Shown here piece by piece: positions 9,797 to 19,251 of a stretch of DNA of 64,000 nt. The stretch's first letter is position 1, and every line of letters starts with the position of its first letter. Both the position numbers and the translations under genes were made by a program. The DNA comes from Saprolegnia diclina VS20 (Eukaryota; Oomycota; Saprolegniomycetes; Saprolegniales; Saprolegniaceae), in the NCBI RefSeq assembly GCF_000281045.1, contig NW_008246077.1, forward strand, positions 900,137-964,136. Reading direction: 5' to 3'. The notes beneath the pieces were generated by a model. That model was given only the letters and a program-made list of their open reading frames with translations. It did no database searches and was not told where the DNA came from.

Positions 9797-12700
9797 ATGA
9801 TCGCACCCTCGGCGCTCATTGCCTTTGCGACTGCTGCGTCGGCCTATGTGCAGTTTGACAACCAGTTTGCACTGCACCTCGAAGCGAGGTCAGCGGCCGA
9901 CTCGCCGTGGAGCGCTGCGTACCTCACTGCGTCGTCGGACCTCGTGACGATGGACGTCGACGGCGTCGGCGGTCTCTCGCTCCTCGATGCCAACGCCGAC
10001 GTGAGCCCGTCCTGGCCGTCGTGCAACCAGTCGCCTTTGGCATCGACCACGCCGTGCAGCATCAACGTACTCTTTGCGATCTCGCAGTGCCTCGACAAGT
10101 CGACGGCGCTCGTCTTCAAGCAGTGGATGGACAAGCTCGTGGCCAGCGAAGACAAATTCCTGACCGGCGGCAAGCCGTGCGACATCACCTTTTCCACGGT
10201 CGTCCTCTCCGATTGCGCGTCGACGCCGGTCACTGGCAAGGACGCCAAGATCTACCTCCCGCGCGACGGCGCGTCGGCCTTTCTCTCCAACAACGCCGCA
10301 CTCACCAATGTGCTCGCGACCAAAGACCTCATCGAGTTGTTTACACCGTTTGGCGATGTCTACTGCAGTCTCAACGCCACGTCGCACTTGGCGCCGAACG
10401 CCGTCGTGAGTCTCTTTGGTGACGCGATGTCCCACAAAGTCATCACGGCATACGAGCAAGATCGCCGCATCCACACCGTCTTCAACTACCATGTCTGCAG
10501 CGGGAAGGATGCGTCGGCGTGCGCTGCGTGCCATACGGCTTTTGCGGACGACTCGGTGCTCCTCCTGACCGACGCCGATCTCTTCTCGCACAGCCCATTT
10601 AAAGCCGTCCAGAGCTTCCATTGCGCGAGCGCGCTCCCGAACGGCCTCCCCGTCATCTCGCTGAGCAAGGACGATGAACGGCGCTGCCACTGCAAGTGCC
10701 CCACGGGCTACGAAGACGTGGTGCGCAGTGGCCAGCGCACCTGCACGCCCAAGCCCAAAGAGGTGTGCGCGTGCTACTGGAGCAACCGGCGCTACCACTA
10801 CGACATTACTACGGCCGCGACGACCGCAACAGCGTCGACCTGTGCGATCTCGTCGCTGTATCCCGGCACGATCCCTCGCATTCCGTACCCGCGGAGCAAC
10901 TACGTGGCAGAGACACACCGAAATGCCGGAGACAAGGACGACGGCAAGTCGGTCGAGGCTGGCGCACCCTCAATTCAGGTGACGGTCGCCAAGCGGACGG
11001 CGATGGCGCCGACACCGTCCACGGTGTTTACGGCGCCGTATGCCTGGGCGTATTTCGAGCAGCACCGGGATGCGATCACCAACAGTCTTGTCCTCGACAC
11101 GCCAGGTGTCTACAGCATCACGATGACGGCGAAAAGCTACCGCAGCGACGCCGACTGCCAAGTGTGCCTCTCGGTCGTCGATCGGTTCCGGCCCGTGAGT
11201 ACCGCGCGGTGCCCCGTGCCATTGTGCGACAGTGGCAAGTGCGTCGGCGAGCCGGTCGCCGCCTACTCGGCTGCGAATGTGGCCGCCGTCGACAGCGTTC
11301 TCAAGCAGCATGCCGCGTACAGTGCGAGCCAAAACGTCCTCAACGACGGCTGCAGCGAAGCGCGCTGCGACGAGAACCGCTTCTACCGCAAGGACATGTT
11401 TGCTTCGGAGTTTGTCGAGGCGAACGTCAACCTCGGGAACACATGCTTCAAGGACAAGCTCCCTGCGGTCGTCACGACGCAGCTGCAAGCATCGCCGTTC
11501 GGCGAAAAGAGCTGTCGGCTCCAAGACGCGTCTCCTGTGGTTCAAGGGCAGTGCACGCGGTGCTGCAAGTGGACGACACAGCTCAAAGAGCTCTACCGCG
11601 AGTACACGTGCGGCAACACATCGACGCCGATCGCGCAGTGCGCGGGCTCGGACGCAGGCTGCAAGACGACGCAGTGCCTCGCCGCGACGGGCGAAACGTT
11701 CTTCGCCGCCAACGCCGTTGTCCAAGCCGCGTACAAGAAGGCGACGACCGACCTCATTACGCGCCTGTATCCCAAGCGCGGGTACGAGTCGACGTCGGAA
11801 GTACACTTGCTGCTCGAGTGTACGGCGTACGGCGTCACGAACGAAGGCAAGTGCGCGCACGTGGTTGCGATCGACGACCTCTTTGCCGTCACATCGCACC
11901 TCTCGGACGCCAACGGGCTTCTCGCTTCCACCGAGATGGCCACCAAGTATGTCTACTGGCGCTACCGCGTCAACGGCGGTGCGTGGCGCGGCTACAAGGA
12001 CGCCAGCGACGCGTCGCCGCTCCGGTTCGACGTGCAAAAGTCGACCGTGGTGCTCGAAGCGTGGTCGCAGTGCGGTCTCGTCCAGAAGGTTCAGTTTGAT
12101 GTGTACCTCCATCTCAACCGCAAGGTGTGCGTGGCCGATGCGTTCGAGAGCATGTGGTACCAATCGAGCAGTACATTTGACGGCACTGGCGCGCTCTGCA
12201 ATGTGCTGGAGAGCGACTTTGCCGAGCTCACGTTCGACTATGCGCCGTCGATGGGCCTTCGCTGCAGCAACGAGTCCATCGCGCTGCCGTACGTCTCGTC
12301 CGGCGTTCTCTGCACCGTGCAATACGCTACGCGGTCGAGCGCGCTTCTCGTGAGCAGCGACGCGTACAATGCGTCAATTCTAAAGCGCTTTGCGTTCCAA
12401 ATGCTCACCGAGCCAACGACCAAGGCCGACACGACGTTTACGATCGCCTGCAACTTTGCCTACGAAGGCTTCCAGACGCCGAATATCTCGGTGGCTGTCT
12501 CCAAAACGTTTACCGTCAAGAACTGCGACGTGCCCGGGTGGGACTGCCCCTTTGGCGCATGCTCCGACACGTGCGTCGCCGGCAACAAGGGCGCGTACGC
12601 AACCAAGAAACCCGCACCGTTCCAGGTATGCCGCGGCACGGCCGTCTCGGCCACGGCCTCCGCGACGGTCGTGGCCTCGCTCAACCAAACGTGCTGCTCG

Positions 12701-12976
12701 GCGTGCGGCAAGGCCCAATGTCAATCGATCTTGGACGCGCCGAGCGACGACCAAGACCTCTTCCGCTGCGTCGTGACCGAGCCGGCCATGCTTTCGGAGA
12801 GCGCCAAGCTGCTGGAAGAGAGCCAGGACATTGTAACCGGCGGCCCGACCGTGCTCGCGCTCTCGTGCATGCTTCTCGGGATGGGTCTCGTGCTCGTCGT
12901 GGTCGTGGGGCGCCGCCCGTCGCCGTCGGTCGATGCGGAGGCGGCCGACATCTACTACCCGCTCCTCGATCACTAA
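9797..12976 (+). CDS. large Cys-rich type I membrane protein, unrecognised
   Basis: Intronless, 1059 aa. I chose ATG 9797 because it starts a good signal peptide (MIAPSALIAFATAASA); the frame is open further upstream. The ectodomain of about 1000 residues is rich in paired cysteines, with several CxC, CxxC and CC clusters (CHCKCPTGYED, CQVC, CTRCCKW, TCCSACGKAQC) and N-glycosylation sequons. A single transmembrane helix near the end (ALSCMLLGMGLVLVVVV) is followed by a tail of about 24 residues ending YYPLLDH, which could be a Tyr- or dileucine-type sorting signal. I considered HAP2/GCS1 because of the size and Cys content but did not see its conserved core. Probably a surface or endomembrane receptor-like protein; function unknown. 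Confidence 0.7.
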   Translation: MIAPSALIAFATAASAYVQFDNQFALHLEARSAADSPWSAAYLTASSDLVTMDVDGVGGLSLLDANADVSPSWPSCNQSPLASTTPCSINVLFAISQCLDKSTALVFKQWMDKLVASEDKFLTGGKPCDITFSTVVLSDCASTPVTGKDAKIYLPRDGASAFLSNNAALTNVLATKDLIELFTPFGDVYCSLNATSHLAPNAVVSLFGDAMSHKVITAYEQDRRIHTVFNYHVCSGKDASACAACHTAFADDSVLLLTDADLFSHSPFKAVQSFHCASALPNGLPVISLSKDDERRCHCKCPTGYEDVVRSGQRTCTPKPKEVCACYWSNRRYHYDITTAATTATASTCAISSLYPGTIPRIPYPRSNYVAETHRNAGDKDDGKSVEAGAPSIQVTVAKRTAMAPTPSTVFTAPYAWAYFEQHRDAITNSLVLDTPGVYSITMTAKSYRSDADCQVCLSVVDRFRPVSTARCPVPLCDSGKCVGEPVAAYSAANVAAVDSVLKQHAAYSASQNVLNDGCSEARCDENRFYRKDMFASEFVEANVNLGNTCFKDKLPAVVTTQLQASPFGEKSCRLQDASPVVQGQCTRCCKWTTQLKELYREYTCGNTSTPIAQCAGSDAGCKTTQCLAATGETFFAANAVVQAAYKKATTDLITRLYPKRGYESTSEVHLLLECTAYGVTNEGKCAHVVAIDDLFAVTSHLSDANGLLASTEMATKYVYWRYRVNGGAWRGYKDASDASPLRFDVQKSTVVLEAWSQCGLVQKVQFDVYLHLNRKVCVADAFESMWYQSSSTFDGTGALCNVLESDFAELTFDYAPSMGLRCSNESIALPYVSSGVLCTVQYATRSSALLVSSDAYNASILKRFAFQMLTEPTTKADTTFTIACNFAYEGFQTPNISVAVSKTFTVKNCDVPGWDCPFGACSDTCVAGNKGAYATKKPAPFQVCRGTAVSATASATVVASLNQTCCSACGKAQCQSILDAPSDDQDLFRCVVTEPAMLSESAKLLEESQDIVTGGPTVLALSCMLLGMGLVLVVVVGRRPSPSVDAEAADIYYPLLDH

Positions 12977-13060
12977 CCGGCGCGGCACTTGATTTTTGAA
13001 GGATTTAAAAACGATGCATGAATACATTTTTGATGATTTAGTATCGCACTCGGTGCGGAT

Positions 13061-14314
13061 CTACGCGCGGCACAAATAGTGCCGCACGTATTGGTATATC
13101 ATTTCGTATTGCTCCTACGCACCTACGATGAGACGAGGGTATGTCAGGATGACGCGTACCGCGGTCTGCACCATGCCTGGGCGGTCGGTCCGGAGCTGCT
13201 GGACGATCGCGCGCACGTCGAGCGCATGCGTGACGTCGGTGCCACTCAAGACGGCAGCGCGCAGCTGCTTGAGCATCATGTCGATCGCGATGAACGTGCC
13301 GGACCGGCCAATGCCGGCGCTGCCAAGACAAGATGATGACACGCCGGTCGTCACAGCGGCATACGGACCTGCAGTGCACGACAATCGGGCCGGGTGCCTC
13401 TGCGTCGTTGAGCGCATTGACGAGGTGTAGCATGGGCTCGATGACGCCAAAGTCGGTGAGCACGCCGTGGTCTGGCCACGTCGTCAGCTGCACGTGGTGG
13501 ACGACCCGCGAGGCCTTGCCTACGATTCCGTCAAGCGCACTGGATCGCCGAGAAGACAAAGGCCATACTTGGCACGTGCGTGAGTTCGAGGGACCGCGTC
13601 GTGTAGCCGAGCGCCGAGGCCGTCTCGGTGGCGAGTCGCACGGTAAAGTCACCAATCCGCACGACCGACCCTCGCGGATCCCAGTACCAGTCAGCCTTGA
13701 GCTACAGATGCGTGAGATCCAACGCACTAAATGCCATGCGTTCGAGCACCATTTGCCGTTCGACAAAGTTGGTCAGCATCAAGATCACGCGGACGTTTTC
13801 GTGCCAGATCATCGACCAAAAGTCGGCGATCGCCGATGGCGGCGGCGCGCAGCAGGCAATGTACGCCTTGTCGTCGATAAAGTTGGCATTGATGTAGTCG
13901 CCCGCGTCGTCGTTGGGTGGACCCTGCAGCCTCACGCGCGTCTTCTCAAACGGCAGCACGTCCGTGTACCGGTTCTTCGCGCACGTCGCCAGTGTTTGCA
14001 CGGTCAAGGCCGCCTTGTACCATTCGCTGCCATCAACGCTTGCTCGGATCTCGAGGTACTCTTTCTTGAACTCGTGGCGGCCGGCAGCCATGGCGTCGCA
14101 CTAGCACATGCAGACCTCGTGAGCTCAAGGTCCATCGCCATGCTCGTAGTACTCGCTGCAAAAATTCTTGGACCGGCGCCTGGGCCCGCAGCTCGCCCGT
14201 CGCCAGCGCCGCCACGAGAGGCTGCCAGAAGACCTCCATCGAGCTCTTGAGCTCGTCCTCGACGCTCGCGGCCGGCGCGTCGTCGTCGCTGCGCGCTGCC
14301 TTCTTCCACCACAT
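13061..14314 (-). CDS. protein tyrosine phosphatase, classical non-receptor type
   Basis: Six exons join cleanly: 14153-14314, 13750-14100, 13569-13701, 13369-13519, 13160-13319 and 13061-13114, giving 336 aa. All landmarks of an active classical PTP are present: the substrate loop (KNRYTDVLPFE), DYINANFID, the WPDHGV loop with its general-acid Asp, the P-loop HCSAGIGRSG with nucleophile Cys and Arg (split by an intron after HCS), and the Q-loop region (VQTAEQYEMIYQYV). The start is chosen at MWWKKAARSDDD, 58 bp downstream of a TATCCGGATG motif; the frame stays open further upstream and could add a hydrophobic segment. It removes phosphate from phosphotyrosine on proteins; target unknown. Confidence 0.85.
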
Positions 14315-14350
14315 CGGCTCCGGCTTCTCTTTTCTTTCCCAAACGAGGTC

Positions 14351-14382
14351 TCCGGATGCGATGCCCAATCGCATCCGGATAC
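14351..14382. promoter_or_regulatory. paired CCGGAT motifs upstream of phosphatase
   Basis: TCCGGATGCG and, 12 bp further on, GCATCCGGATAC. Read on the minus strand the second is GTATCC GGATGC-like and lies about 58 bp before the proposed start at 14314. This supports choosing the downstream start. Confidence 0.45.
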
Positions 14383-14745
14383 TCGCCCACGCCAGAGCAC
14401 CGACACAGACGACTGCTCGAAAGAGCCTCCTCAAGCCTGCGTATAGCACTGCTAGTTGGTAGACCTGCAAGCAAAGCGCAAGTCCTATGACAGCATCAGC
14501 TTGGACCAAACTCAAAAGTAGTGGCCCACAGACTGTCCTCACAACCCGAACAGGCGGAGTCACGACAACGCCCCTTGCCTTGGCCAACACCGTCTGTAGT
14601 GTCTGCAGTAGGAGTGGGCACCGCGAGGACCGTTTGCTGGTAGCCGACGCACGCTGGAAGACGCATTTGGGCCGGCTGCTGCGTGGTGCAGCCACCACAG
14701 AGTGCCAACCTGGCACCGGACACTGCCACGTATTTTCGCAACGAA

Positions 14746-14767
14746 TACCGGATACGTTCCGGATGGA
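14746..14767. promoter_or_regulatory. double CCGGAT motif upstream of PEX22-like gene
   Basis: TACCGGATAC followed two bases later by TTCCGGATGG, ending 29 bp before the ATG at 14797. Both are variants of the recurrent palindrome. Confidence 0.45.
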
Positions 14768-14796
14768 CCCCATTTCGACAATTCGACGGCGCAAGC

Positions 14797-15544
14797 ATGG
14801 AGGACCCTGTGACGCTTGTCGTGATGCTCCTCGTCCTCGCGCTCACGTTCCTCGTCTTCACCAAGTCGCAAGGCGAGCCGACCGCGCCGACGGCGACTGG
14901 CAATGGGCTACTGGGCCGCCAAGCCTCGGCCCCGCCCGCGTCGGCCCGCGCCGGCCACTGCAAGATCGTGGACACCACCAAGCTCTCCGCTGTCGGCAAG
15001 GCCATGCACGCCAACTTGCCGCAGCGCCAAGGTGTACGCTCGATTTGCATCTCGGGCAACGCTCTGGTGACGATGCATGGCACGGACATGACCCTCGCGC
15101 CCGAGGTCGTCGCGAGTCTCGTCGACGTCATCTCGACAGGCGACGTCTTCCTCATCTTTCTCGTTGCCAACGACGCCGCCAAGGCCAAGGTGTTGGCGCT
15201 TCTCAATGCAGTGCCCGAGCTACGCTGGGATGCGGTCGCGCGGACTGGTCTCCCGCCCCACCGGATTCTGTGTTGCACGACCATCGTCGGCAAAATTGCG
15301 CTCATTCGACAGATCGAGCCGCTCTTGCTCGTCGAAGGTAGCCTCCCCCTCATCATCTCTACCGTCGATGACGAATACGATGCCACTAGAGCATCGCGAG
15401 GTCGCGACCAAGCTGCGTCCGTTCTTGACCAAGGTCGTCTACCTGCTGGGCGCGACAGGCGACGTGTTGCCCCCTTTGCCCAACAAGGACAACGTCGAGT
15501 ACTATGGCAACTGGCCGGCGTTCACGAGCACCTTTACTGCTTAG
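14797..15544 (+). CDS. PEX22: PEX22-like peroxisome biogenesis protein
   Basis: Two exons, 14797-15337 and 15390-15544, give 231 aa with a 52-nt intron. The N-terminus is a membrane anchor (VVMLLVLALTFLVF), followed by a Rossmann-like domain. The C-terminal part HRILCCTTIVGKIALIRQIEP then LLVE/EHREVATKLRPFL (joined across the intron) matches the plant PEX22 pattern of a conserved RQLEP segment followed by a terminal helix. PEX22 anchors the ubiquitin-conjugating enzyme PEX4 at the peroxisome and is needed to recycle the PEX5 receptor. I rely on recalled family pattern; divergence is high, so confidence is moderate. It ends 20 bp from the end of the convergent chaperonin-like gene. Confidence 0.65.
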
Positions 15545-15564
15545 TATACGCTCAAGAACCGACG

Positions 15565-17455
15565 TTAGTCGGTACATGGCTTTTTGATGGCGTAAATTCC
15601 ATCCAGTCGCGCGAGCTGCCGCAGCGTGTCGAGGACCACCTCGAGAATGCGACGGGAGCGCGACGCTGCATGGAGCACGTTAGCGGCGCCTGGGTCGCCC
15701 ACTCGCACGTGGTGGGACGCAAGGACACTAGGAGGATGCAAGCTCGCATGCCGGCGTTCCTATAGATTCCTTACCTCTCCGTGCCAGGAAGTGGTAGCGC
15801 ACGGGTCTCGTAGACCCACCCAAGGAACGCATCATCCCGAGTCGTCAAGGGCTCAAGGCCACGACGCAGCGTCGCCTTGGTCTGTACGCCAGCCAGGTTC
15901 TCGTGGAGCTGACTCCACGCTCCAAGGAGTGCATGCGTCAGCACCGACGCGCCAAGATCGCGCGGCCGAGAAGTGCGCAAGGCCATGGCCACCGCGCGTT
16001 CGGGTGCGAGGCCACCCGGAAGGCTCGCGCCGTCCCGCAGCCACGCGCACAAGACGCGCAGCGCCTTCTTCACGGCGTAGTAGTACTGCGTCGTGAGGCC
16101 TTTTGTGGATCCGTGCAGCCGCAGTTGGGGCACAGATCGCGTTGTCGCCGCTCGAGTCAAGTGGCGAAAGACGGTGTAGAGAACGCCGCCGATGCGAAGC
16201 GTCTCGAGCGCCCCGGTGTGTGTTCCAATGTGCGCGGGAGTCACATGGTCGTACATACTTGTGACGTACATGAGGCCAACACGCTTGGCGAGGGCAAGGA
16301 CGTCGTCCGTCTCGAGGTAGGCAAAGACGTCGACGCCGTAGCGCCGACAGAGGTCGCGCACCTACACAAGGAGACTATGCGGATCATGAAATGGTACGAG
16401 CAGCATCGTACCTGCGGCGACACCTCGCCCGTGCACAGGAGCAGGTTCACGCTTGCGTCCTGGGCGAGCGAGGCCACGTACTTTTCGAGCGCCCACATGG
16501 CACTGGCGCGGGATGTTGCGAGCGCCGTGGCCGCCTGGACATGGACCGTGACCAGTGTTGCGTCATTGTGGCCGCTTAGACTGCCGTCAAAGAGCACGAA
16601 TCGCTGGGCTATCGACTTGGTATCGTTTGCGCGGACGTACGAAGTGTGGCGGAGGTAAAACTCGTGCTTGGCGCCGATGCGACTCTCGTCCAAGGCGCCC
16701 GTTGGGAGTTGCAGCAGCAACGTCTTGGCCTCGGCGAGAACGTCACTAGCGATGCTGGCCAGCGCCACCGACGTCGTTGGCAGCGCCAAGTCTGTGTCGT
16801 CGAGCACAGTTCGGAAGACCCAATCGACGGTCATGTCGGCGAGGTATGCGACCGCCGGGGCTGAGAACGCGCCGGCCAAGCTCGTCCGCACAATAGCTTG
16901 CGCTGCGTCTCGTAGCTAGGTCCTTTCTGTGTCCATTGTAGTGTTAGACATGCAATCCGGTACCTCGGTGCTTGGTTGACGCGAGTGCGGATCAAAGGCC
17001 ACGGGGATGGGCGTGGCGTACGGCATGCAGGTGGTTGCATACAGCGCCGGGAGCGCGTTCGCGAGGTCGGCAAAGGCCGTTGCCCAGGCATGCTTGGAAG
17101 ATGCGTGTCGGTGCATCTCGTCGCAGGACAAATCCAGCATGAGGATGAACTGCGTGACGCCGTCGCCGAGCTCGACGTACAAGGACCGCATCGTCTGCAA
17201 GAGGAGCTGCGAGATAGGGTTGGCCTTTCCCGTTGCCGACGCCGCGCAGTGGAAGATGGTGTAGCCGGACGACGTCATGATCGGCGCCGCAGGTGGACAC
17301 ATGACGAGCACCTCGCGCCCACGCGGGCCAAACGTGCCATGGACGAGCATGGCCATCTCGTGGACCACGGCCCGCACGTCGGGCAGCATGCTGTGAGTGA
17401 TGGTCGAAAGATACGTTGGCGGTTCGAAAGGGCAGCGACGTCGATCGAAGGTCAT
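15565..17455 (-). CDS. BBS10: BBS10-type chaperonin-like protein
   Basis: Four exons: 16964-17455, 16412-16915, 15775-16361 and 15565-15727, giving 581 aa; introns are 47-50 nt. The N-terminal part follows the group II chaperonin (CCT/TCP-1) equatorial domain: HGTFGPRGREVLV, TSSGYTIF, NPISQLLLQTMRSLYVELGDGVTQFILML. GDG is kept, but the following Thr pair of the ATPase motif is VT. The C-terminus (ILEVVLDTLRQLARLDGI) fits the closing equatorial helices. The divergence pattern suits BBS10 rather than a CCT ring subunit; MKKS/BBS12 are alternatives. BBS chaperonins assist BBSome assembly at the ciliary base, which fits an organism with flagellate zoospores. Its ATG is only 34 bp from the divergent CUEDC2-like ATG. 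Confidence 0.7.
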
Positions 17456-17489
17456 ATTCACGGTCCAGCGCTTCGAGCCTCATTTTGCG

Positions 17490-18326
17490 ATGGACGCTGA
17501 CGCACTGCATGCGCTCGTGCGCAGCTTCCTCGAAGCGAGCCATCGGCGCAGCAACCAAGGCGACGACGACGTCGACGATGCGATCGTGGTCTATATCGCG
17601 CAAGTTGTCGCCGATCACGACGTCGAAGCACAGCAAGCGGCCGAGTGCATTTGTGCGCTGTGCCCATGCGCCGACTCGGACGATACGCTTGCATTGGTCC
17701 TCGACGGCCGTGCCATCACGCGCGCCTTGGCCAGCGAGAGCAACCAGCCCGCCCATCATGTGACGATCGCGCCACGTACTGCGAAAGAAGCCACTGCGGA
17801 AAACAACGAGCTCGAGACGCTACAGTGGCTCAAAGAGCTCGCGCCGCAGCTGTCGCTTCGTTCGATCGAGACCATCTACCTCCAAGAGTGTCGTGGCGAC
17901 GCGGGGCGCACGGCCGAGTATCTCGTGACGCACTACGGGGCCGACGAGACTAAGTACCTATCGCTCTCGACCTTGCAGGTGCACGCAGCCGCGCGTCCTC
18001 GTCCTTACGTTGGTGCGTAGGCCACCGATCTCCGCGACAAGATCCTCACCAAGTACAGCGACGAAGAGATCAAGGCGCCCGTGGACCCCAAGGCCAAGCC
18101 AACCAAGGTCAAGGTCAAGGCCAAGCCGCCGCCAAAGGAGGGCCTCGTACGCATTATTCCACCTAAAGGCTTGCTAAGATGTTGTCAGGTGCGGTACCTT
18201 GAAAGCAAGGTCGTGACAACCAAGGGACAAAAGTTCGTCGAAGAGAAGAAGCCGACGTACGACGGCGGATCGCGCGGCCGCGTCAAGACCAAGGGCAAGC
18301 GTGGAAAAGGCTTTGCTGATGGCTAA
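17490..18326 (+). CDS. CUE-domain protein, CUEDC2-like
   Basis: Three exons, 17490-17978, 18021-18146 and 18189-18326, give 250 aa. A CUE-type ubiquitin-binding helix bundle is visible around residues 125-155 (LSLRSIETIYLQECRGDAGRTAEYLVTH). The C-terminal part (LRDKILTKYSDEEI, then VRYLESKVVTTKGQKFVEEK and a basic tail KTKGKRGKGF) follows the order seen in animal CUEDC2, where a similar region precedes the end. CUEDC2 binds ubiquitin or ubiquitinated partners and regulates mitotic checkpoint and signalling factors in animals; the role here is unknown. The gene shares an extremely short divergent promoter with the BBS10-like gene. Confidence 0.72.
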
Positions 18327-18410
18327 GCATGACAACGCACGAGGCGACTCCAGAGCGTCTCGAGATACTGCATGGGGTATGATCCGATAATATTTCAAAT
18401 AAAAAGGAGC

Positions 18411-18986
18411 TTAGATGGCCTTGCCTTCGTCGCCGCCCTTGACTTTGGAGCGGACCTTCTCCGCACCGGCCTTGGCCTTCTCGAGGCCAAACTCGGCACC
18501 GTGCTTGGCCTTCTCGAGGCCAAATTCCGCACCGTGCTTGGCCTTCTCGAGGCCGATCGCGGCGCCGGCCTTGGCCTTCTCCAAAGCACCCGACGCGACA
18601 GACGAGCTCGTCTTGAACACATCAGTTTCCTTGATCTTGCCCACAGTCTCGGACGCCTTGCTCGACACCGTGTTGACGCCCGACGCGATCGCGCCGCCGG
18701 CCTTGGTCTGCTTGGCCTGTTCGATGGCGGCCGAGGACTTGGCCTTCATCGACTCAAAAGCCGAGCCAAACATCTTGCCCGCCGTCGACGCGCCGTTCTT
18801 GAGCTTGTCGACCGGGAGCACGTAGCCCATAGACGACGTCCGGTTCTTCTTCTCGTCGTCGTTCTCGTCGGCGACGGCCTCGCCGTTGGCAGCGGCCACG
18901 GGCGCATGCGGCTTCTCTTCCTCGTCAAAGAGCACCGAGTCCATCTCCTTGGCAGCCTTCTTGGGCGACGACGGCTGGTTCATCAT
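18411..18986 (-). CDS. amphipathic-repeat protein, LEA/perilipin-like character
   Basis: Intronless, 191 aa. The N-terminal third is acidic and disordered. From about residue 60 the protein is Ala/Lys/Gly rich and lacks Cys and Trp. Near the C-terminus there are three copies of an 11-residue unit (GLEKAKHGAEF, GLEKAKHGAEF, GLEKAKAGAEK) after a fourth degenerate one, matching near-identical DNA repeats at about 18470-18570. Such 11-mers form amphipathic helices as in group 3 LEA proteins, synucleins and lipid-droplet proteins. It could bind membranes or protect against drying; no family is assigned. Confidence 0.65.
   Translation of the reverse strand: MMNQPSSPKKAAKEMDSVLFDEEEKPHAPVAAANGEAVADENDDEKKNRTSSMGYVLPVDKLKNGASTAGKMFGSAFESMKAKSSAAIEQAKQTKAGGAIASGVNTVSSKASETVGKIKETDVFKTSSSVASGALEKAKAGAAIGLEKAKHGAEFGLEKAKHGAEFGLEKAKAGAEKVRSKVKGGDEGKAI
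18460..18580. repeat. tandem 33-bp coding repeats
   Basis: Consecutive units share the run cttggccttctcgaggccaa and encode the 11-residue GLEKAKHGAEF repeat of the gene at 18411-18986. Two copies are almost identical in DNA, pointing to recent duplication. Confidence 0.7.
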
Positions 18987-19181
18987 GCTACGCGGTGCGA
19001 AGGACGTTGGAAAATGAAGAGATGTCGTTGACTACGTCGCAGCTGCAGTCAATGAAACCTCTCTCTTTTAATATCCTCGGCGCCGCCGGCTGGCTACCAC
19101 GCCCGCGACCTCTCCCGCACCGCGCCAAACCTCTAGATTTTTATATATACCCACACTCGATGCATCGAAACGCAGAGGGTG

Positions 19182-19191
19182 TATCCGGATG
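19182..19191. promoter_or_regulatory. TATCCGGATG motif upstream of lipase gene
   Basis: Exact copy ending 56 bp before the start codon at 19248. Its last three bases are also the ATG of a short upstream ORF. Confidence 0.5.
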
Positions 19192-19251
19192 AGTGGCAAG
19201 CGCGGGATGAAGGAATTGCCCCAGCCGGTTGACTTGACACCAAGCGGATGA
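19189..19251 (+). other. upstream ORF overlapping the lipase start codon
   Basis: ATG at 19189 (and a second in-frame ATG at 19207) opens a 20-codon frame whose TGA at 19249-19251 overlaps the ATGATG start of the lipase gene. If transcripts include it, it could limit or couple translation of the main ORF. Whether the transcript begins upstream of it is unknown. Confidence 0.3.

Larger units (their letters stand above)
14315..14796. other. divergent intergenic region with two motif clusters
   Basis: Sits between the phosphatase (minus) and the PEX22-like gene (plus). It holds CCGGAT motifs at 14351-14382 and 14746-14767. A minus-strand frame is open through most of it and includes a hydrophobic stretch, so an N-terminal extension of the phosphatase cannot be excluded. 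Confidence 0.4.

Noticed and set aside
10970-12322. Minus-strand ORF of 450 codons and other long frames inside the Cys-rich gene
   Set aside because: The sense frame has a signal peptide, paired cysteines and a membrane helix; the antisense product is Arg/Val/Ala-rich without domains.
9797-12976. HAP2/GCS1 gamete fusogen
   Set aside because: Size and cysteine content fit, but I could not find the conserved HAP2 core pattern.
18460-18580. CRISPR-like short repeats
   Set aside because: The repeats are contiguous, in frame and encode an 11-residue protein repeat; there are no spacers.
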